Of a DNA stretch of 64,000 nucleotides, positions 1-8,164 are shown piece by piece (positions within the stretch are counted from its first letter, which is position 1; each line of letters opens with the position of its first letter). Where the stretch lies: the NCBI GenBank assembly GCA_004362315.1, contig SNWL01000004.1, positions 1-64,000 on the forward strand, in the 5' to 3' direction. The notes under the pieces were generated by a model that searched no databases, had not been told where the DNA came from, and saw nothing but the letters and a program-made list of their open reading frames with translations. A program made the translations under genes and the position numbers. This DNA is from Mycobacterium sp. BK086 (GTDB lineage Bacteria > Actinomycetota > Actinomycetes > Mycobacteriales > Mycobacteriaceae).

Positions 1-102
1 AGGCCTGCCGCCCCAGCGGCCAGACCTAAGACACACACAAGAGTGTCAAGGATCAACCGAACTAGATCCGTCAACCATCAACCCACTCTGAACAGGGGCA
101 CT

Positions 103-492
103 TCAGTCCGACGTTGCCGGCGCAAACAGCTCGACGAGGTTCCCCGCCGGGTCGGCAATCAACACCTGACGTCCGCCCGGGCCGGTGACGACCTCGCTGC
201 GAAGCCGCAACCCGGCGGTTTGCAGCCGTTCGACCTCGGCGTCCAGATCGTCGACGATCAAGTGAATACGATTTCTACCCGCCGAATTCGCGTCGGACGG
301 TGTGGCGCGGGCACCCGAACTCTGCGGGCCCGATAGAAGGAGCCTCAGTGAGCCGCGGGTGACGTCGGCGAAGGCGGGCAGATGTGAGGACCGCAGAATG
401 AACCCGAGATAGCTCGTATAGAAGTCAATCGCCGCCTGAACGTCGTCGACGATGTAGCGGACGCTGACCAGATCTTCGTTCTCATTGGACAT
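103..492 (-). CDS. VOC (glyoxalase/bleomycin-resistance fold) family protein
   Basis: A 129-residue single-domain vicinal-oxygen-chelate protein. Two beta-alpha-beta-beta-beta halves can be read: the first starts at VRYIVDDVQAAIDFY, the second at RIHLIVDDLDAEVERL, and the chain ends with GNLVELF, where the Glu is a usual metal ligand of the family. The first-strand ligand position holds Arg/Tyr rather than His or Gln, so enzymatic activity is doubtful. The ATG at 492 is chosen because GGAG lies 7 bases upstream (500-503 on the plus strand); the open frame continues upstream but codon use there looks non-coding. Substrate unknown. Confidence 0.85.
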   Translation of the reverse strand: MSNENEDLVSVRYIVDDVQAAIDFYTSYLGFILRSSHLPAFADVTRGSLRLLLSGPQSSGARATPSDANSAGRNRIHLIVDDLDAEVERLQTAGLRLRSEVVTGPGGRQVLIADPAGNLVELFAPATSD

Positions 493-636
493 GACATATC
501 TCCAGTGACATCGGTCGTGCCGGGATTCGGTAGGTCTACCCCGGAACGTACGCCGCGACGCGCGTAGGGGTGGTGATGTTTGGGGCGGCGCCGACGACCA
601 CTTCCTGACGGCGCCCGGGCTTGGTTGACTACATCC

Positions 637-972
637 GTGAAGCACTTCAGCGACGACGAGATGAAGAGCCTGCTGCCGACCACCAAGACGTACAGCGTGG
701 CCATCCTGAAAGCCGGCCCGAACTACGGCAGTCCTGAAGCAGCACAGATCATTTGGGAGCACGGGCGGCGAAACTTCGGCCTGCGCGCCGAGGGGGTCCT
801 CCAGGTGGTGCTGCCCGTGGCGGATTCCTCGGACGTCTGCGGCATCGGCGTCTTTGACTGCTCTGTCGAGGAGACTGTCGCGATCATGGACGGCGACCCG
901 GGCGTGGCAGCCGGCGTCTTCGTCTACGACGTGCATCCGTGTCGGGGGTTTCCGGGCGACCACCTGCGATGA
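637..972 (+). CDS. YCII-related (DGPF-like) domain protein
   Basis: A small protein of 111 residues resembling the YCII/ferredoxin-like alpha-beta dimer fold: KTYSVAILKAGPNY, then a helix rich in EAAQIIWEHGRRN, then VCGIGVFDCSVEETVAIMDGDPGV and a final strand VFVYDVHPCRGFPGD. The DGDP segment is typical of YCII proteins, whose function is mostly unknown. GTG at 637 is chosen because codon use turns clearly coding there; ATG 661 is the alternative. The stop overlaps the ATG of the next gene as ATGA, so the two are probably translationally coupled. Confidence 0.7.
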   Translation: MKHFSDDEMKSLLPTTKTYSVAILKAGPNYGSPEAAQIIWEHGRRNFGLRAEGVLQVVLPVADSSDVCGIGVFDCSVEETVAIMDGDPGVAAGVFVYDVHPCRGFPGDHLR

Positions 973-1622
973 TCCACGTCAAGATCTGTGGCATCCGCCG
1001 GCTCCAAGACGCGCTGGCGGCTGCTGAGTACGGCGCCGACGCGCTCGGCTTCCTCGTCGGCCAACGACACAGCTCCCCAGACTTTCTGCAACCAGACGAA
1101 GCGGCAACCATCATCGCCGCCCTTCCACCGGTCGAGACGGTTCTCGTCACACACCTCAGCGAGCCGGACGACATCGCCACACTCGCCATCACGATGGGCG
1201 TCACCACGATCCAGCTCCACGGCGACACCCCCCCGAACCAGACGCGAGCGATCAAAGACCGGATGCCAGATATCAAGCTCACCAAGGCAATCCACGTCAT
1301 CGATCACCAATCCATCGACACCGCACGGCAATACGCAAACACTGTCGACGCGCTCGTGCTCGACACCATCAACACCTCGACCGATCAGATCGGCGGCACC
1401 GGCCAGACCCACGACTGGTCGATCAGCCGCCAGATCGTCGCGCAGGTACCCATCCCGGCGATCCTCGCCGGTGGCCTGACCCCTGACAACGTCGCCGACG
1501 CGATCCGGAACGTCCGCCCCTACGGGGTCGACGTGAACTCGGGTACCAAGGGACCCGACGGCTACAAGGACCGTGCCACGCTGAAGCGCTTCATCGAGAA
1601 CGCGAAGGGTCAGGCCGATTGA
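969..1622 (+). CDS. TrpF-like phosphoribosylanthranilate isomerase homologue
   Basis: A 217-residue TIM-barrel protein that looks like TrpF, which catalyses the Amadori rearrangement of phosphoribosylanthranilate. Seen: N-terminal MIHVKICGI with the family catalytic Cys at residue 7, LVLDT with the catalytic Asp at about 132, GGTGQTHDW and LAGGL phosphate-binding loops, and VDVNSG. Mycobacteria are known to use the bifunctional PriA for this step and normally have no trpF, and this gene has no trp neighbours. It is coupled by ATGA to the YCII gene and overlaps the convergent GGDEF gene by 13 bases. Codon use (many CAC, ATC, ACC and CAA codons) looks less GC-skewed than its neighbours. It may act on another substrate. 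Confidence 0.85.
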   Translation: MIHVKICGIRRLQDALAAAEYGADALGFLVGQRHSSPDFLQPDEAATIIAALPPVETVLVTHLSEPDDIATLAITMGVTTIQLHGDTPPNQTRAIKDRMPDIKLTKAIHVIDHQSIDTARQYANTVDALVLDTINTSTDQIGGTGQTHDWSISRQIVAQVPIPAILAGGLTPDNVADAIRNVRPYGVDVNSGTKGPDGYKDRATLKRFIENAKGQAD

Positions 1623-2737
1623 CTCACGCCGCCACCGCGCTGCGGCGGTCGCTGCCCGATCGGGCCGGTGTCCTGATGCCGGACGCCGTTGCCGCCGGCG
1701 CGCTTGGCGCGATACATGGCCCAGTCGGCCGTGGCGACGAGCCGGTCGACGAGTGGCTTGTCGTCATCGTCGGTGTCAGCCAGCCGGACCGCGGTGGTGC
1801 CGACGCTCGCGGTCACCCCGGCCGGAGATTCCGCAATCGCGGTACACAACCGGTTGGCCAGCTCGTGACAATCGGCAGTCGGTGACGTGGTGGCGACCAG
1901 GAATTCCTCGCCCCCGCTGCGCGCGACGACCGCCGTGTCACCAGCGGCCTGTGCGATCGCCGCCGCGACATGCACCAGTGCCTCGTCGCCGGCCGCATGG
2001 CCGTAGCGGTCGTTGACGGACTTGAACTTGTCCAGATCGATCAGCGCCACGACCAGATGCGAGCCGGCCGCCCGTCCCGTCTGGATCAGGCCGGCGGTCT
2101 CCTGATGGAAGGTTCGCCGATTGAGCAGCCCCGTCAGTGGGTCTCGTTCGGCGCGAATCAGATCCATCCCGAGCGCGCGGACCATGATCTGGATCGCCAG
2201 CGGCAGCGCGATGTTGACCTGGATGATGAGCCACCAGTCCACCGCAGCCAGAACGGTATGCCCCTCCGCCGACATCCTGGCCGCGCCGATCGAGGCGACC
2301 ACAGCCGCGACGGCGAAGTTGTAGAGAACCAATCCCGTGCCGTGAAAGAACGCGACATAAGCGCCGATGGTGGCGAATGCGATACACCCGATCACCGCGG
2401 GCATCGGTCGTGGATACGCCAGGCAGGCCAACGCGATCGAGGCGTTGGTCACCAGCGCGAACACCACCGACTGACGTTGGGTCGGCCAGCGCAGACTCCA
2501 CAGGACCGCGCAGCCGATCCCACCCGCGACCGCAAGCCAGGTCATCGTGATGGGCACGGGTCCGACGGGTCCGTCGATCGAGCCGAGCAGTCCCAGCAGG
2601 CAGGCCACCATCGAGGCGGCCAGGAAGGCCATCAGCGCGCGGGTGGCACCACGCATCCCATGCGCGGCGAGGTAACCGCTGAGCCAGTCGTAGTGAGTGG
2701 ACTGCTGCCACCAACGCCTGAGCGCATCCCTCATCAT
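1610..2737 (-). CDS. Membrane GGDEF-domain diguanylate cyclase
   Basis: A 375-residue protein with about six hydrophobic helices in residues 30-200 followed by a GGDEF domain. The domain starts at RAERDPLTGLLNRR, contains DLDKFKSVNDRYGH, and has the active-site signature GGEEF at residues 275-279, so it is expected to make cyclic di-GMP. No RxxD product-inhibition site precedes the signature. The membrane part resembles a sensor module but no ligand can be named. ATG 2737 is preferred because a GGGGGG tract lies about 7 bases upstream; a GTG at 2755 is possible. It converges with and overlaps the TrpF-like gene. Confidence 0.88.
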   Translation of the reverse strand: MMRDALRRWWQQSTHYDWLSGYLAAHGMRGATRALMAFLAASMVACLLGLLGSIDGPVGPVPITMTWLAVAGGIGCAVLWSLRWPTQRQSVVFALVTNASIALACLAYPRPMPAVIGCIAFATIGAYVAFFHGTGLVLYNFAVAAVVASIGAARMSAEGHTVLAAVDWWLIIQVNIALPLAIQIMVRALGMDLIRAERDPLTGLLNRRTFHQETAGLIQTGRAAGSHLVVALIDLDKFKSVNDRYGHAAGDEALVHVAAAIAQAAGDTAVVARSGGEEFLVATTSPTADCHELANRLCTAIAESPAGVTASVGTTAVRLADTDDDDKPLVDRLVATADWAMYRAKRAGGNGVRHQDTGPIGQRPPQRGGGVSQSA

Positions 2738-2790
2738 CGAGCGACCCCCCAGCACCGGAAAATTACGACCACGATACCGGCGCTCGCGAC

Positions 2791-3474
2791 CTACCCGCCC
2801 CGGGTTTCGATGACCCTCGTGGCGATGTCGATCAGCCGGGTGTTCGTCGTCTGCGACAGCTCCCGCAGCATTTCGAATGCACGGACGGCGTCGACGTTGA
2901 ACCGCTCCATGACCACCCCTTTGGCCTGGCCGATGGTGTCACGCGTGGTCAACGCCGATTCCAGCTGCTCGCCATGCCGGCTGGCCAGGATCGCCGACGC
3001 GGCGTGGGCGGCCAATACCGAACCGATGGCCTCGGACTGCGCGTCAAAGGCGTTCGGTTCTATCCCGAACAAGTTCAGGGCGCCGGCCGTACTCGCGCTC
3101 GTGTAGAGCTTGAACGACAAACCACTGCGGACCCCCAGGCCGGCGACCGCCTGGCTGTATTTCGGCCAGCGCGACTCGGTGATGAAATCGTCGGTCCGCA
3201 CGATCAGGTCGTCGAGCGCGGCTTCGACGCAGGGCCCCTCCCCGCACTCCTCCTGCAACCTGTCGAGTTTGTAGACCAACTCCGAGGTGCCGAACAGGGA
3301 GTCGAATTTCCCGCCCTTGCCGATGAGTAGGACACCGCAGGTATCGGTGCCCGGAATCATCTCGGTCGCCGCGGCGGTCACGCCGGCGAGAACCTCGTCG
3401 ACGCGGTGCGGCAGCGCCGTGTCCCTGGCCAGCTGAGCCATCCGCTGCGCCAGGTCGTGGATTGGCGTAGACAT
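2791..3474 (-). CDS. GAF-ANTAR domain RNA-binding antiterminator-type regulator
   Basis: 227 residues: an N-terminal GAF domain (about 5-150; CGVLLIGKGGKFDSL, then EECGEGPC) and a C-terminal ANTAR domain (about 165-220; TRDTIGQAKGVVMERF, then AFEMLRELSQTTNTRL). ANTAR domains bind tandem RNA hairpins to prevent termination, and the GAF domain is the probable sensor. Mycobacteria carry several such proteins. It lies in the same direction as the GGDEF gene with a 53-base gap. ATG 3474 follows a GGCGGGAA tract about 11 bases upstream. Two hairpin-forming segments are present in its 5' region (see 3545-3565). Confidence 0.9.
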   Translation of the reverse strand: MSTPIHDLAQRMAQLARDTALPHRVDEVLAGVTAAATEMIPGTDTCGVLLIGKGGKFDSLFGTSELVYKLDRLQEECGEGPCVEAALDDLIVRTDDFITESRWPKYSQAVAGLGVRSGLSFKLYTSASTAGALNLFGIEPNAFDAQSEAIGSVLAAHAASAILASRHGEQLESALTTRDTIGQAKGVVMERFNVDAVRAFEMLRELSQTTNTRLIDIATRVIETRGG

Positions 3475-3544
3475 TTCTGGTGTGTTCCCGCCAGCCAGTA
3501 AAAGTAACGCGCGGCCGTCCCGACGATGACGTTTGTGAGCGGAC

Positions 3545-3565
3545 AAGCGGGGCAATGCTCCGCTT
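3545..3565. other. Strong hairpin upstream of the GAF-ANTAR gene
   Basis: A 9-bp stem (AAGCGGGGC paired with GCTCCGCTT, one G-T pair) around a three-base loop. It lies about 70 bases before the GAF-ANTAR start and 140 bases before the thiolase gene. A second, weaker stem (CGAGCG/CGCTCG) follows at about 3570-3597. Tandem hairpins are the kind of target ANTAR proteins bind, but the known hexaloop with A1 and G4 is not present, so the role is open. The 3475-3704 gap holds nothing else I can identify. Confidence 0.4.
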
Positions 3566-3704
3566 CAAGCGAGCGCGGTGGTCGACTTCCACGCTCGTTG
3601 AGGTCCTGTCGGTTCAGACCTAGAGCCGGCGGGGCCGCCCCCAATTTGGGGTCGCATAACGCATTCCGGTCCGCCACTCTCTTAGCTGTAGTAATTTCGG
3701 CGCA

Positions 3705-4934
3705 ATGGCAGGCAACGTCTGGATCCTCGGCGGCTACCAGAGCGACTTCGCCCGCAACCTCACCAGGGAAGGCCGCGACTTCGCGTCGCTGACCAGCGAG
3801 GTCGTCGACCTCACCCTGACCGCGGCGATGATCGACGCCGCCGACATCGACGTCGTACACGTCGCCAACGCATTCGGTGAGATGTTCGCCGCCCAGGGCC
3901 ATCTCGGCGCCATGCCCGCCACCGTGCAGGACGGCTTGTGGGACACCCCCGCGACGCGCCATGAGGCCGCATGCGCGTCGGGCAGCGTGGCGGCCCTGGC
4001 CGCGATGGCCGACCTGCGGGCAGGCAACTACCGCACCGCCCTTGTCGTCGGCGTGGAACTGGAAAAGACGGTGCCCGGTGACATCGCGGCCGCGCACCTC
4101 GGCGCGGCAGCCTGGACCGGCCACGAGGGCGCTGACGCCAAGTACATCTGGCCGTCGATGTTCAGTGACGTCGCCGACGAGTACGACCGGCGCTTCGGCA
4201 TCGACGACCGCCACCTGCATGCCATCGCCGCACTGAACTTCGCCAACGCCCGGCGCAACCCCAACGCCCAGACCCGGGATTGGGAAGTCCCCGATCTGGT
4301 CGCGCACGGCGGGGACGACGCCGTCAACCCACCCACCGAGGGCCGGATCCGCCGCTACGACTGCAGCCAGATGACCGACGGCGGCGCCGGCGTCGTTCTG
4401 GTCAACGACGACTTCCTGCGCGATCACCCGGGGGTGCGCCCGATCGGGCTGATCGAGGGCTGGGGCCACCGCACGGTCGGCCTGGGCCTGCGCCAGAAAC
4501 TCGACCGGGATGCCGAAAACCCCTATGTGCTGCCGCACGTGCGCGCCGCGGTGCACGACGCGTTCAGCCGGGCTGGTGTCGGGCTCGACGACGTCGACGG
4601 TTTCGAGGTGCACGACTGCTTCACCCCGAGCGAGTACCTCGCCATCGATCACATCGGGCTGACCGGGCCGGGCGAATCGTGGAAGGCGATCGAGAACGGC
4701 GAGATCGAGATCGGCGGGCGGCTGCCGATCAACCCCAGCGGCGGGCTGATCGGTGGCGGTCACCCGGTGGGCGCCTCGGGAATCCGGATGATGCTCGATG
4801 CCGCCAAACAAGTCAGCGATCTCGCAGGCGACTACCAGGTCGACGGTGCCCGGCGTTTCGGCACTGTGAATTTCGGCGGTAGTACCGCCACCACAGTCAG
4901 TTTCATGATCAGATCGGCAGACGATGCACACTGA
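3705..4934 (+). CDS. Thiolase-family (SCP-x type) acyl-CoA acetyltransferase, Rv0914c-like
   Basis: A 409-residue thiolase-superfamily enzyme. The nucleophilic Cys is in HEAACASGSVAALAA, the second-half motif HDCFTPSEY carries a conserved His-Asp-Cys, and NPSGGLIGGGHPVGASG carries the general-base His. The layout matches the SCP-x/lipid-carrier-type thiolases rather than FadA. Gene order with the following carotenoid oxygenase copies M. tuberculosis Rv0914c-Rv0913c. Its last 11 bases overlap the next gene, so the pair should be co-translated. Expected role is beta-ketoacyl-CoA cleavage of an unusual lipid or terpenoid; the substrate is not known. Confidence 0.88.
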   Translation: MAGNVWILGGYQSDFARNLTREGRDFASLTSEVVDLTLTAAMIDAADIDVVHVANAFGEMFAAQGHLGAMPATVQDGLWDTPATRHEAACASGSVAALAAMADLRAGNYRTALVVGVELEKTVPGDIAAAHLGAAAWTGHEGADAKYIWPSMFSDVADEYDRRFGIDDRHLHAIAALNFANARRNPNAQTRDWEVPDLVAHGGDDAVNPPTEGRIRRYDCSQMTDGGAGVVLVNDDFLRDHPGVRPIGLIEGWGHRTVGLGLRQKLDRDAENPYVLPHVRAAVHDAFSRAGVGLDDVDGFEVHDCFTPSEYLAIDHIGLTGPGESWKAIENGEIEIGGRLPINPSGGLIGGGHPVGASGIRMMLDAAKQVSDLAGDYQVDGARRFGTVNFGGSTATTVSFMIRSADDAH

Positions 4935-6441
4935 GATCGTCGGCAAATTTCTGTCCACCCTTCCTGAGGATGACGACCACCCGTACCGCACCGGGCCATG
5001 GCGCCCACAGAACACTGAGTGGTGCGCCGATGATCTGACCGTCGTCGACGGCGAGATCCCCACCGATCTCGACGGCGTCTATCTGCGCAACACCGAGAAC
5101 CCGTTGCACCCGGCACTGAAGGCCTACCACCCCTTCGACGGTGACGGCATGCTGCACGTCGTCGGCTTCCGGGACGGAAAGGCGTTCTACCGCAACCGCT
5201 TTGTCCGGACCGACGGCTTCGAGGCCGAGAACGCCGCCGGGGGTCCGCTCTGGCCGGGGCTCGCCGAGCCATTGCCGCTGGCGAAGGTGGACTACGGCTG
5301 GGGCGCGCGCACGCTGATGAAGGACGCCTCCAGCACGGATGTCGTAGTGCACCGTGGCACCGCGTTGACGAGCTTCTACCAGTGCGGCGACCTGTACCGC
5401 GTCGACCCGTTTTCCGGCGAGACCCTGGGCAAGGAGACGTGGGGCGGCGGGTTCCCCCGCGACTGGGGCGTCTCGGCGCATCCGAAGGTCGACGACCGCA
5501 CCGGGGAGATGCTGTTCTTCAACTACTCCAAGTCCGCGCCCTTCATGCACTACGGAGTGGTGGACGCGAACAACGACCTGGTGCACTACACCGACGTGCC
5601 ACTGCCCGGTCCGCGGCTCCCCCACGATATGGCGTTCACGCGAAACTACGTGATCCTCAACGACTTACCGCTGTTCTGGGATCCCGAGCTGCTGGAGCGC
5701 GACCTGCACGTCGCACGGTTCCACCGCGATATGCCCTCGCGGTTCGCGGTGCTCCCCCGCCGCGGGGCCAGTGCTGATATTCAGTGGTTCGAGGCCGACC
5801 CGACCTACGTCCTGCACTTCGTCAACGCCTATGAAGACGGCGACGAGATCGTGCTGGACGGCTTCTTCCAGGGCGACCCCGAACCGAGCGACAACGGCAC
5901 CGGCACCAAGTGGCAGCGGGCATTCCGGTTCCTGGCACTGGACCGGATGCAGGCCAGGCTGCACCGCTGGCGGCTCAACCTTCGTACCGGCGGGCTGACC
6001 GAAGAATCGCTGTCCGACAGCATCACCGAGTTCGGCATGATCAACGGGACCCATGCCGGCGAGCCGTACCGCTATACCTATGCGGCCACCGGCAAGCCGG
6101 GCTGGTTCCTGTTCGACGGACTGGTCCGCCACGACCTGCACACCGGCACCGAACAGCGCTATGGATTCGGCGACGGCGTCTACGGCAGCGAGACGGCGAT
6201 GGCTCCGCGGGTCGGATCCCGGTCCGAGGACGACGGCTACCTGGTGACGCTCACCACGGATATGGGTGCCGACGCCTCCTATTGCCTGGTTTTCGACGCC
6301 GCCCGGCTCACAGACGGACCGGTGTGCAAACTTCAACTGCCGGAACGGATTTCCAGCGGCACCCATTCCACCTGGGTGGCCGGCGATGCACTGCGCCGCT
6401 GGCATACCAGCGACTGCGCCGCCGAGGCGATCGGACTGTAG
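4924..6441 (+). CDS. Carotenoid oxygenase (RPE65/apocarotenoid dioxygenase) family protein, Rv0913c-like
   Basis: A 505-residue seven-bladed propeller non-haem iron dioxygenase. Candidate iron-binding histidines occur in the four expected places: SAHPKVDDRTG, LPHDMAFT, YVLHFVNAYEDGD and GTHSTW near the C-terminus. PFDGDGMLH near residue 75 is another family hallmark. Such enzymes cleave C=C bonds of carotenoids, apocarotenoids or stilbene-like compounds. It overlaps the thiolase gene by 11 bases, and its TAG stop shares a base with the GTG start of the following regulator, so the three genes form one operon that may cleave a polyene and degrade the fragments. Confidence 0.92.
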   Translation: MHTEIVGKFLSTLPEDDDHPYRTGPWRPQNTEWCADDLTVVDGEIPTDLDGVYLRNTENPLHPALKAYHPFDGDGMLHVVGFRDGKAFYRNRFVRTDGFEAENAAGGPLWPGLAEPLPLAKVDYGWGARTLMKDASSTDVVVHRGTALTSFYQCGDLYRVDPFSGETLGKETWGGGFPRDWGVSAHPKVDDRTGEMLFFNYSKSAPFMHYGVVDANNDLVHYTDVPLPGPRLPHDMAFTRNYVILNDLPLFWDPELLERDLHVARFHRDMPSRFAVLPRRGASADIQWFEADPTYVLHFVNAYEDGDEIVLDGFFQGDPEPSDNGTGTKWQRAFRFLALDRMQARLHRWRLNLRTGGLTEESLSDSITEFGMINGTHAGEPYRYTYAATGKPGWFLFDGLVRHDLHTGTEQRYGFGDGVYGSETAMAPRVGSRSEDDGYLVTLTTDMGADASYCLVFDAARLTDGPVCKLQLPERISSGTHSTWVAGDALRRWHTSDCAAEAIGL

Positions 6442-7397
6442 TGACCGAAACCCTCGCTGCCGAGACCCCCACCGTCTTGGCGCCAGAAAGCCCCAATGCC
6501 ATCGGCAGGATGCTGGGCCTGCTCGGCGACGAGTGGAACCTGCTGATCGTTCAGCAGGCGCTGCTCGGGGTCAGCCGCTACAGCCAGTTCATGTCGCGAT
6601 TGCCGATCTCGAATTCCGTTCTGACCAGCCGGCTCCGCACGCTGGTCGACGACGGTCTACTCACCCGCAAGGTGCATGCCTCCACCCGGGCACGCACCGA
6701 GTACCTGATCACCAACCGCGGGCGTTCGTTGTGGCCGGCGCTGCTGTCTATCTGGGAGTGGGAACGCAACTGGGTGACCGGGCATCAGCACGCCCTGCCC
6801 GCCATGCAACACCTGGCCTGTGGGTCCCATTTCGCACCCCAATTGCGTTGCAACACCTGCCATGCCGTGGTCACCGGCTCGGAGGTGGCGCTGAGCCTCG
6901 GCCCGAGCGGCGCATGGACACGTTCGGCCCCGGCCGCGTCGACCCGGCGGCGTTCGGAATCCGACACCGCAACCCGGCACGCCGGGCTGTTCCCGGAAAC
7001 CATGAGCATCCTTGGAAACCGTTGGGCTGCGGCACTTCTGGTGGCAGCATTCCTTGGCACCACCCGCTTCACCGATTTTCAGACCCAGCTCGGCGCGCCG
7101 CCCAGCCTGTTGGCCGAGCGGTTGCAGACCTTCTGCACGATTGGCGTTCTCACCACCTCACCGACCGAACGGTCGGGCCCTGAGCGCGCCGCCTACCTGC
7201 TGACCGAGAAGGGCCGGGCATTCTTCCCGGTGCTGACCGCGGCACTGCAGTGGGCGCAGTGGTGGTTCCAGGCGCCCGAAGGCCCGGCGGTGGTGATGAC
7301 CCATCACGACTGCGGTTCGGGATTCACCGGGGAGCTGGCCTGCGACCGGTGCACCGAACGACTGAACGGCAGACAGGTCCACACCGTCGCTATTTAG
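6441..7397 (+). CDS. Duplicated HxlR-type winged-helix regulator with two Cys knuckles
   Basis: 318 residues made of two tandem copies of the same unit. Each copy has a HxlR-like winged helix (ILG/LLGDEWNLLIVQQALLG in copy one; SILGNRWAAALLVAAFLG in copy two) followed by a cysteine cluster CGSxFxxxLxCxxC, at C127/C137/C140 and C291/C301/C304. The spacing is identical in both and a His precedes each, which suggests two structural metal sites. Ordinary HxlR proteins have one winged helix and dimerise, so this may act as a covalent dimer. The start is GTG 6441, overlapping the oxygenase stop (TAGTG). Probably a local regulator of the thiolase-oxygenase operon. Its end overlaps the convergent lipoprotein gene by 8 bases. 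Confidence 0.85.
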   Translation: MTETLAAETPTVLAPESPNAIGRMLGLLGDEWNLLIVQQALLGVSRYSQFMSRLPISNSVLTSRLRTLVDDGLLTRKVHASTRARTEYLITNRGRSLWPALLSIWEWERNWVTGHQHALPAMQHLACGSHFAPQLRCNTCHAVVTGSEVALSLGPSGAWTRSAPAASTRRRSESDTATRHAGLFPETMSILGNRWAAALLVAAFLGTTRFTDFQTQLGAPPSLLAERLQTFCTIGVLTTSPTERSGPERAAYLLTEKGRAFFPVLTAALQWAQWWFQAPEGPAVVMTHHDCGSGFTGELACDRCTERLNGRQVHTVAI

Positions 7398-8001
7398 GCG
7401 GCAGGATCTGGAAACCCTTGAGCATCGCGGCGGAATCCGTGATGTAGGTGGGATTGTCGGGCTTGATCGTCTGCACCGTCAGCGTGGTCACGTAGTTGAC
7501 GTCACCGGCCTGATAGACCACAGCCAGGGACGCGGCGTTGCGAGCCGGGATCTTGCCCATCGCGGGGGCGGTGTACGTGGTCGACTGCGCCGGCGACCCG
7601 CAGATCTGTGTCGGGGTGGATTTCAGGTCCTTGACTTTCAGCTTGGCTACCAGCTGCTTGTCCTGGGCGTCGAGGATCTGCTGCGGCTTGCCCACATCGG
7701 TGCCCACCTTCTGCAAGGTGACGACGGCGTTCGGGGTGAAGCCCTGATCCGTGAGCCCCTCGTTGCGCAGTGCGAAGCGGATGGTCTCGGAGTCCAATTT
7801 GGTGGTGCGCTCCCAACCCTGCGGCTGCGGGAGCCGCAACCGCGGTTCCTGATCGGTGCGGGTTGGAATGTCGATCATCGGCACCGACACCTCGTCGCAC
7901 TTGACGGCGGCGACCGGCTTCGCGTCGTCCGAACAGCCCGCGATCGTCACCACCAGCGCCGCGGCCAGTACAGCCGACACCTGCCCGGTCAGATTTCGCA
8001 A
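7390..8001 (-). CDS. LpqN/LpqT-family lipoprotein
   Basis: 203 residues with a signal peptide ending in a lipobox VTIAGC (Cys at about 23), then a globular domain resembling mycobacterial LpqN/LpqT: GWERTTKLDSETIRFALRN, a QGFTPNAVVTL strand, two Cys and a C-terminal YITDSAAMLKGF. These are secreted, acylated cell-envelope proteins of uncertain function. The only start in this frame is TTG at 8001, supported by GAGGGG 7 bases upstream; an ATG at 8008 is out of frame. Confidence 0.85.
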   Translation of the reverse strand: MRNLTGQVSAVLAAALVVTIAGCSDDAKPVAAVKCDEVSVPMIDIPTRTDQEPRLRLPQPQGWERTTKLDSETIRFALRNEGLTDQGFTPNAVVTLQKVGTDVGKPQQILDAQDKQLVAKLKVKDLKSTPTQICGSPAQSTTYTAPAMGKIPARNAASLAVVYQAGDVNYVTTLTVQTIKPDNPTYITDSAAMLKGFQILPPK

Positions 8002-8065
8002 ATCTCATCCCCTCACAAACCTGGCCAAGCCTACCGGTGGCCGCGGAAAGCCCGGCAAAAAAGTA

Positions 8066-8092
8066 TTAGCACTCTCCATCTTCGAGTGCTAA
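8066..8092 (+). promoter_or_regulatory. CIRCE operator (HrcA binding site)
   Basis: A perfect CIRCE element: TTAGCACTC, nine spacer bases, GAGTGCTAA. HrcA represses heat-shock genes through this inverted repeat, classically groES/groEL. Here it lies about 70 bases before the Hsp20 start and about 65 bases from the divergent lipoprotein gene, so hsp20 is the likely target. Confidence 0.95.
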
Positions 8093-8164
8093 TCTGGCGC
8101 TGCACAGTAAAGCTGCCCGCCAGGGTGGTGGGCTTGCGTTCAGTAATCCAGGGAGGTGAGTACT

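Noticed and set aside
3378..5063. Long antisense open frame (over 500 codons) across the GAF-ANTAR and thiolase genes
   Set aside because: High-GC shadow of real genes: composition is Val/Gly/Arg-heavy without any fold motif, and the plus-strand thiolase has clear catalytic motifs.
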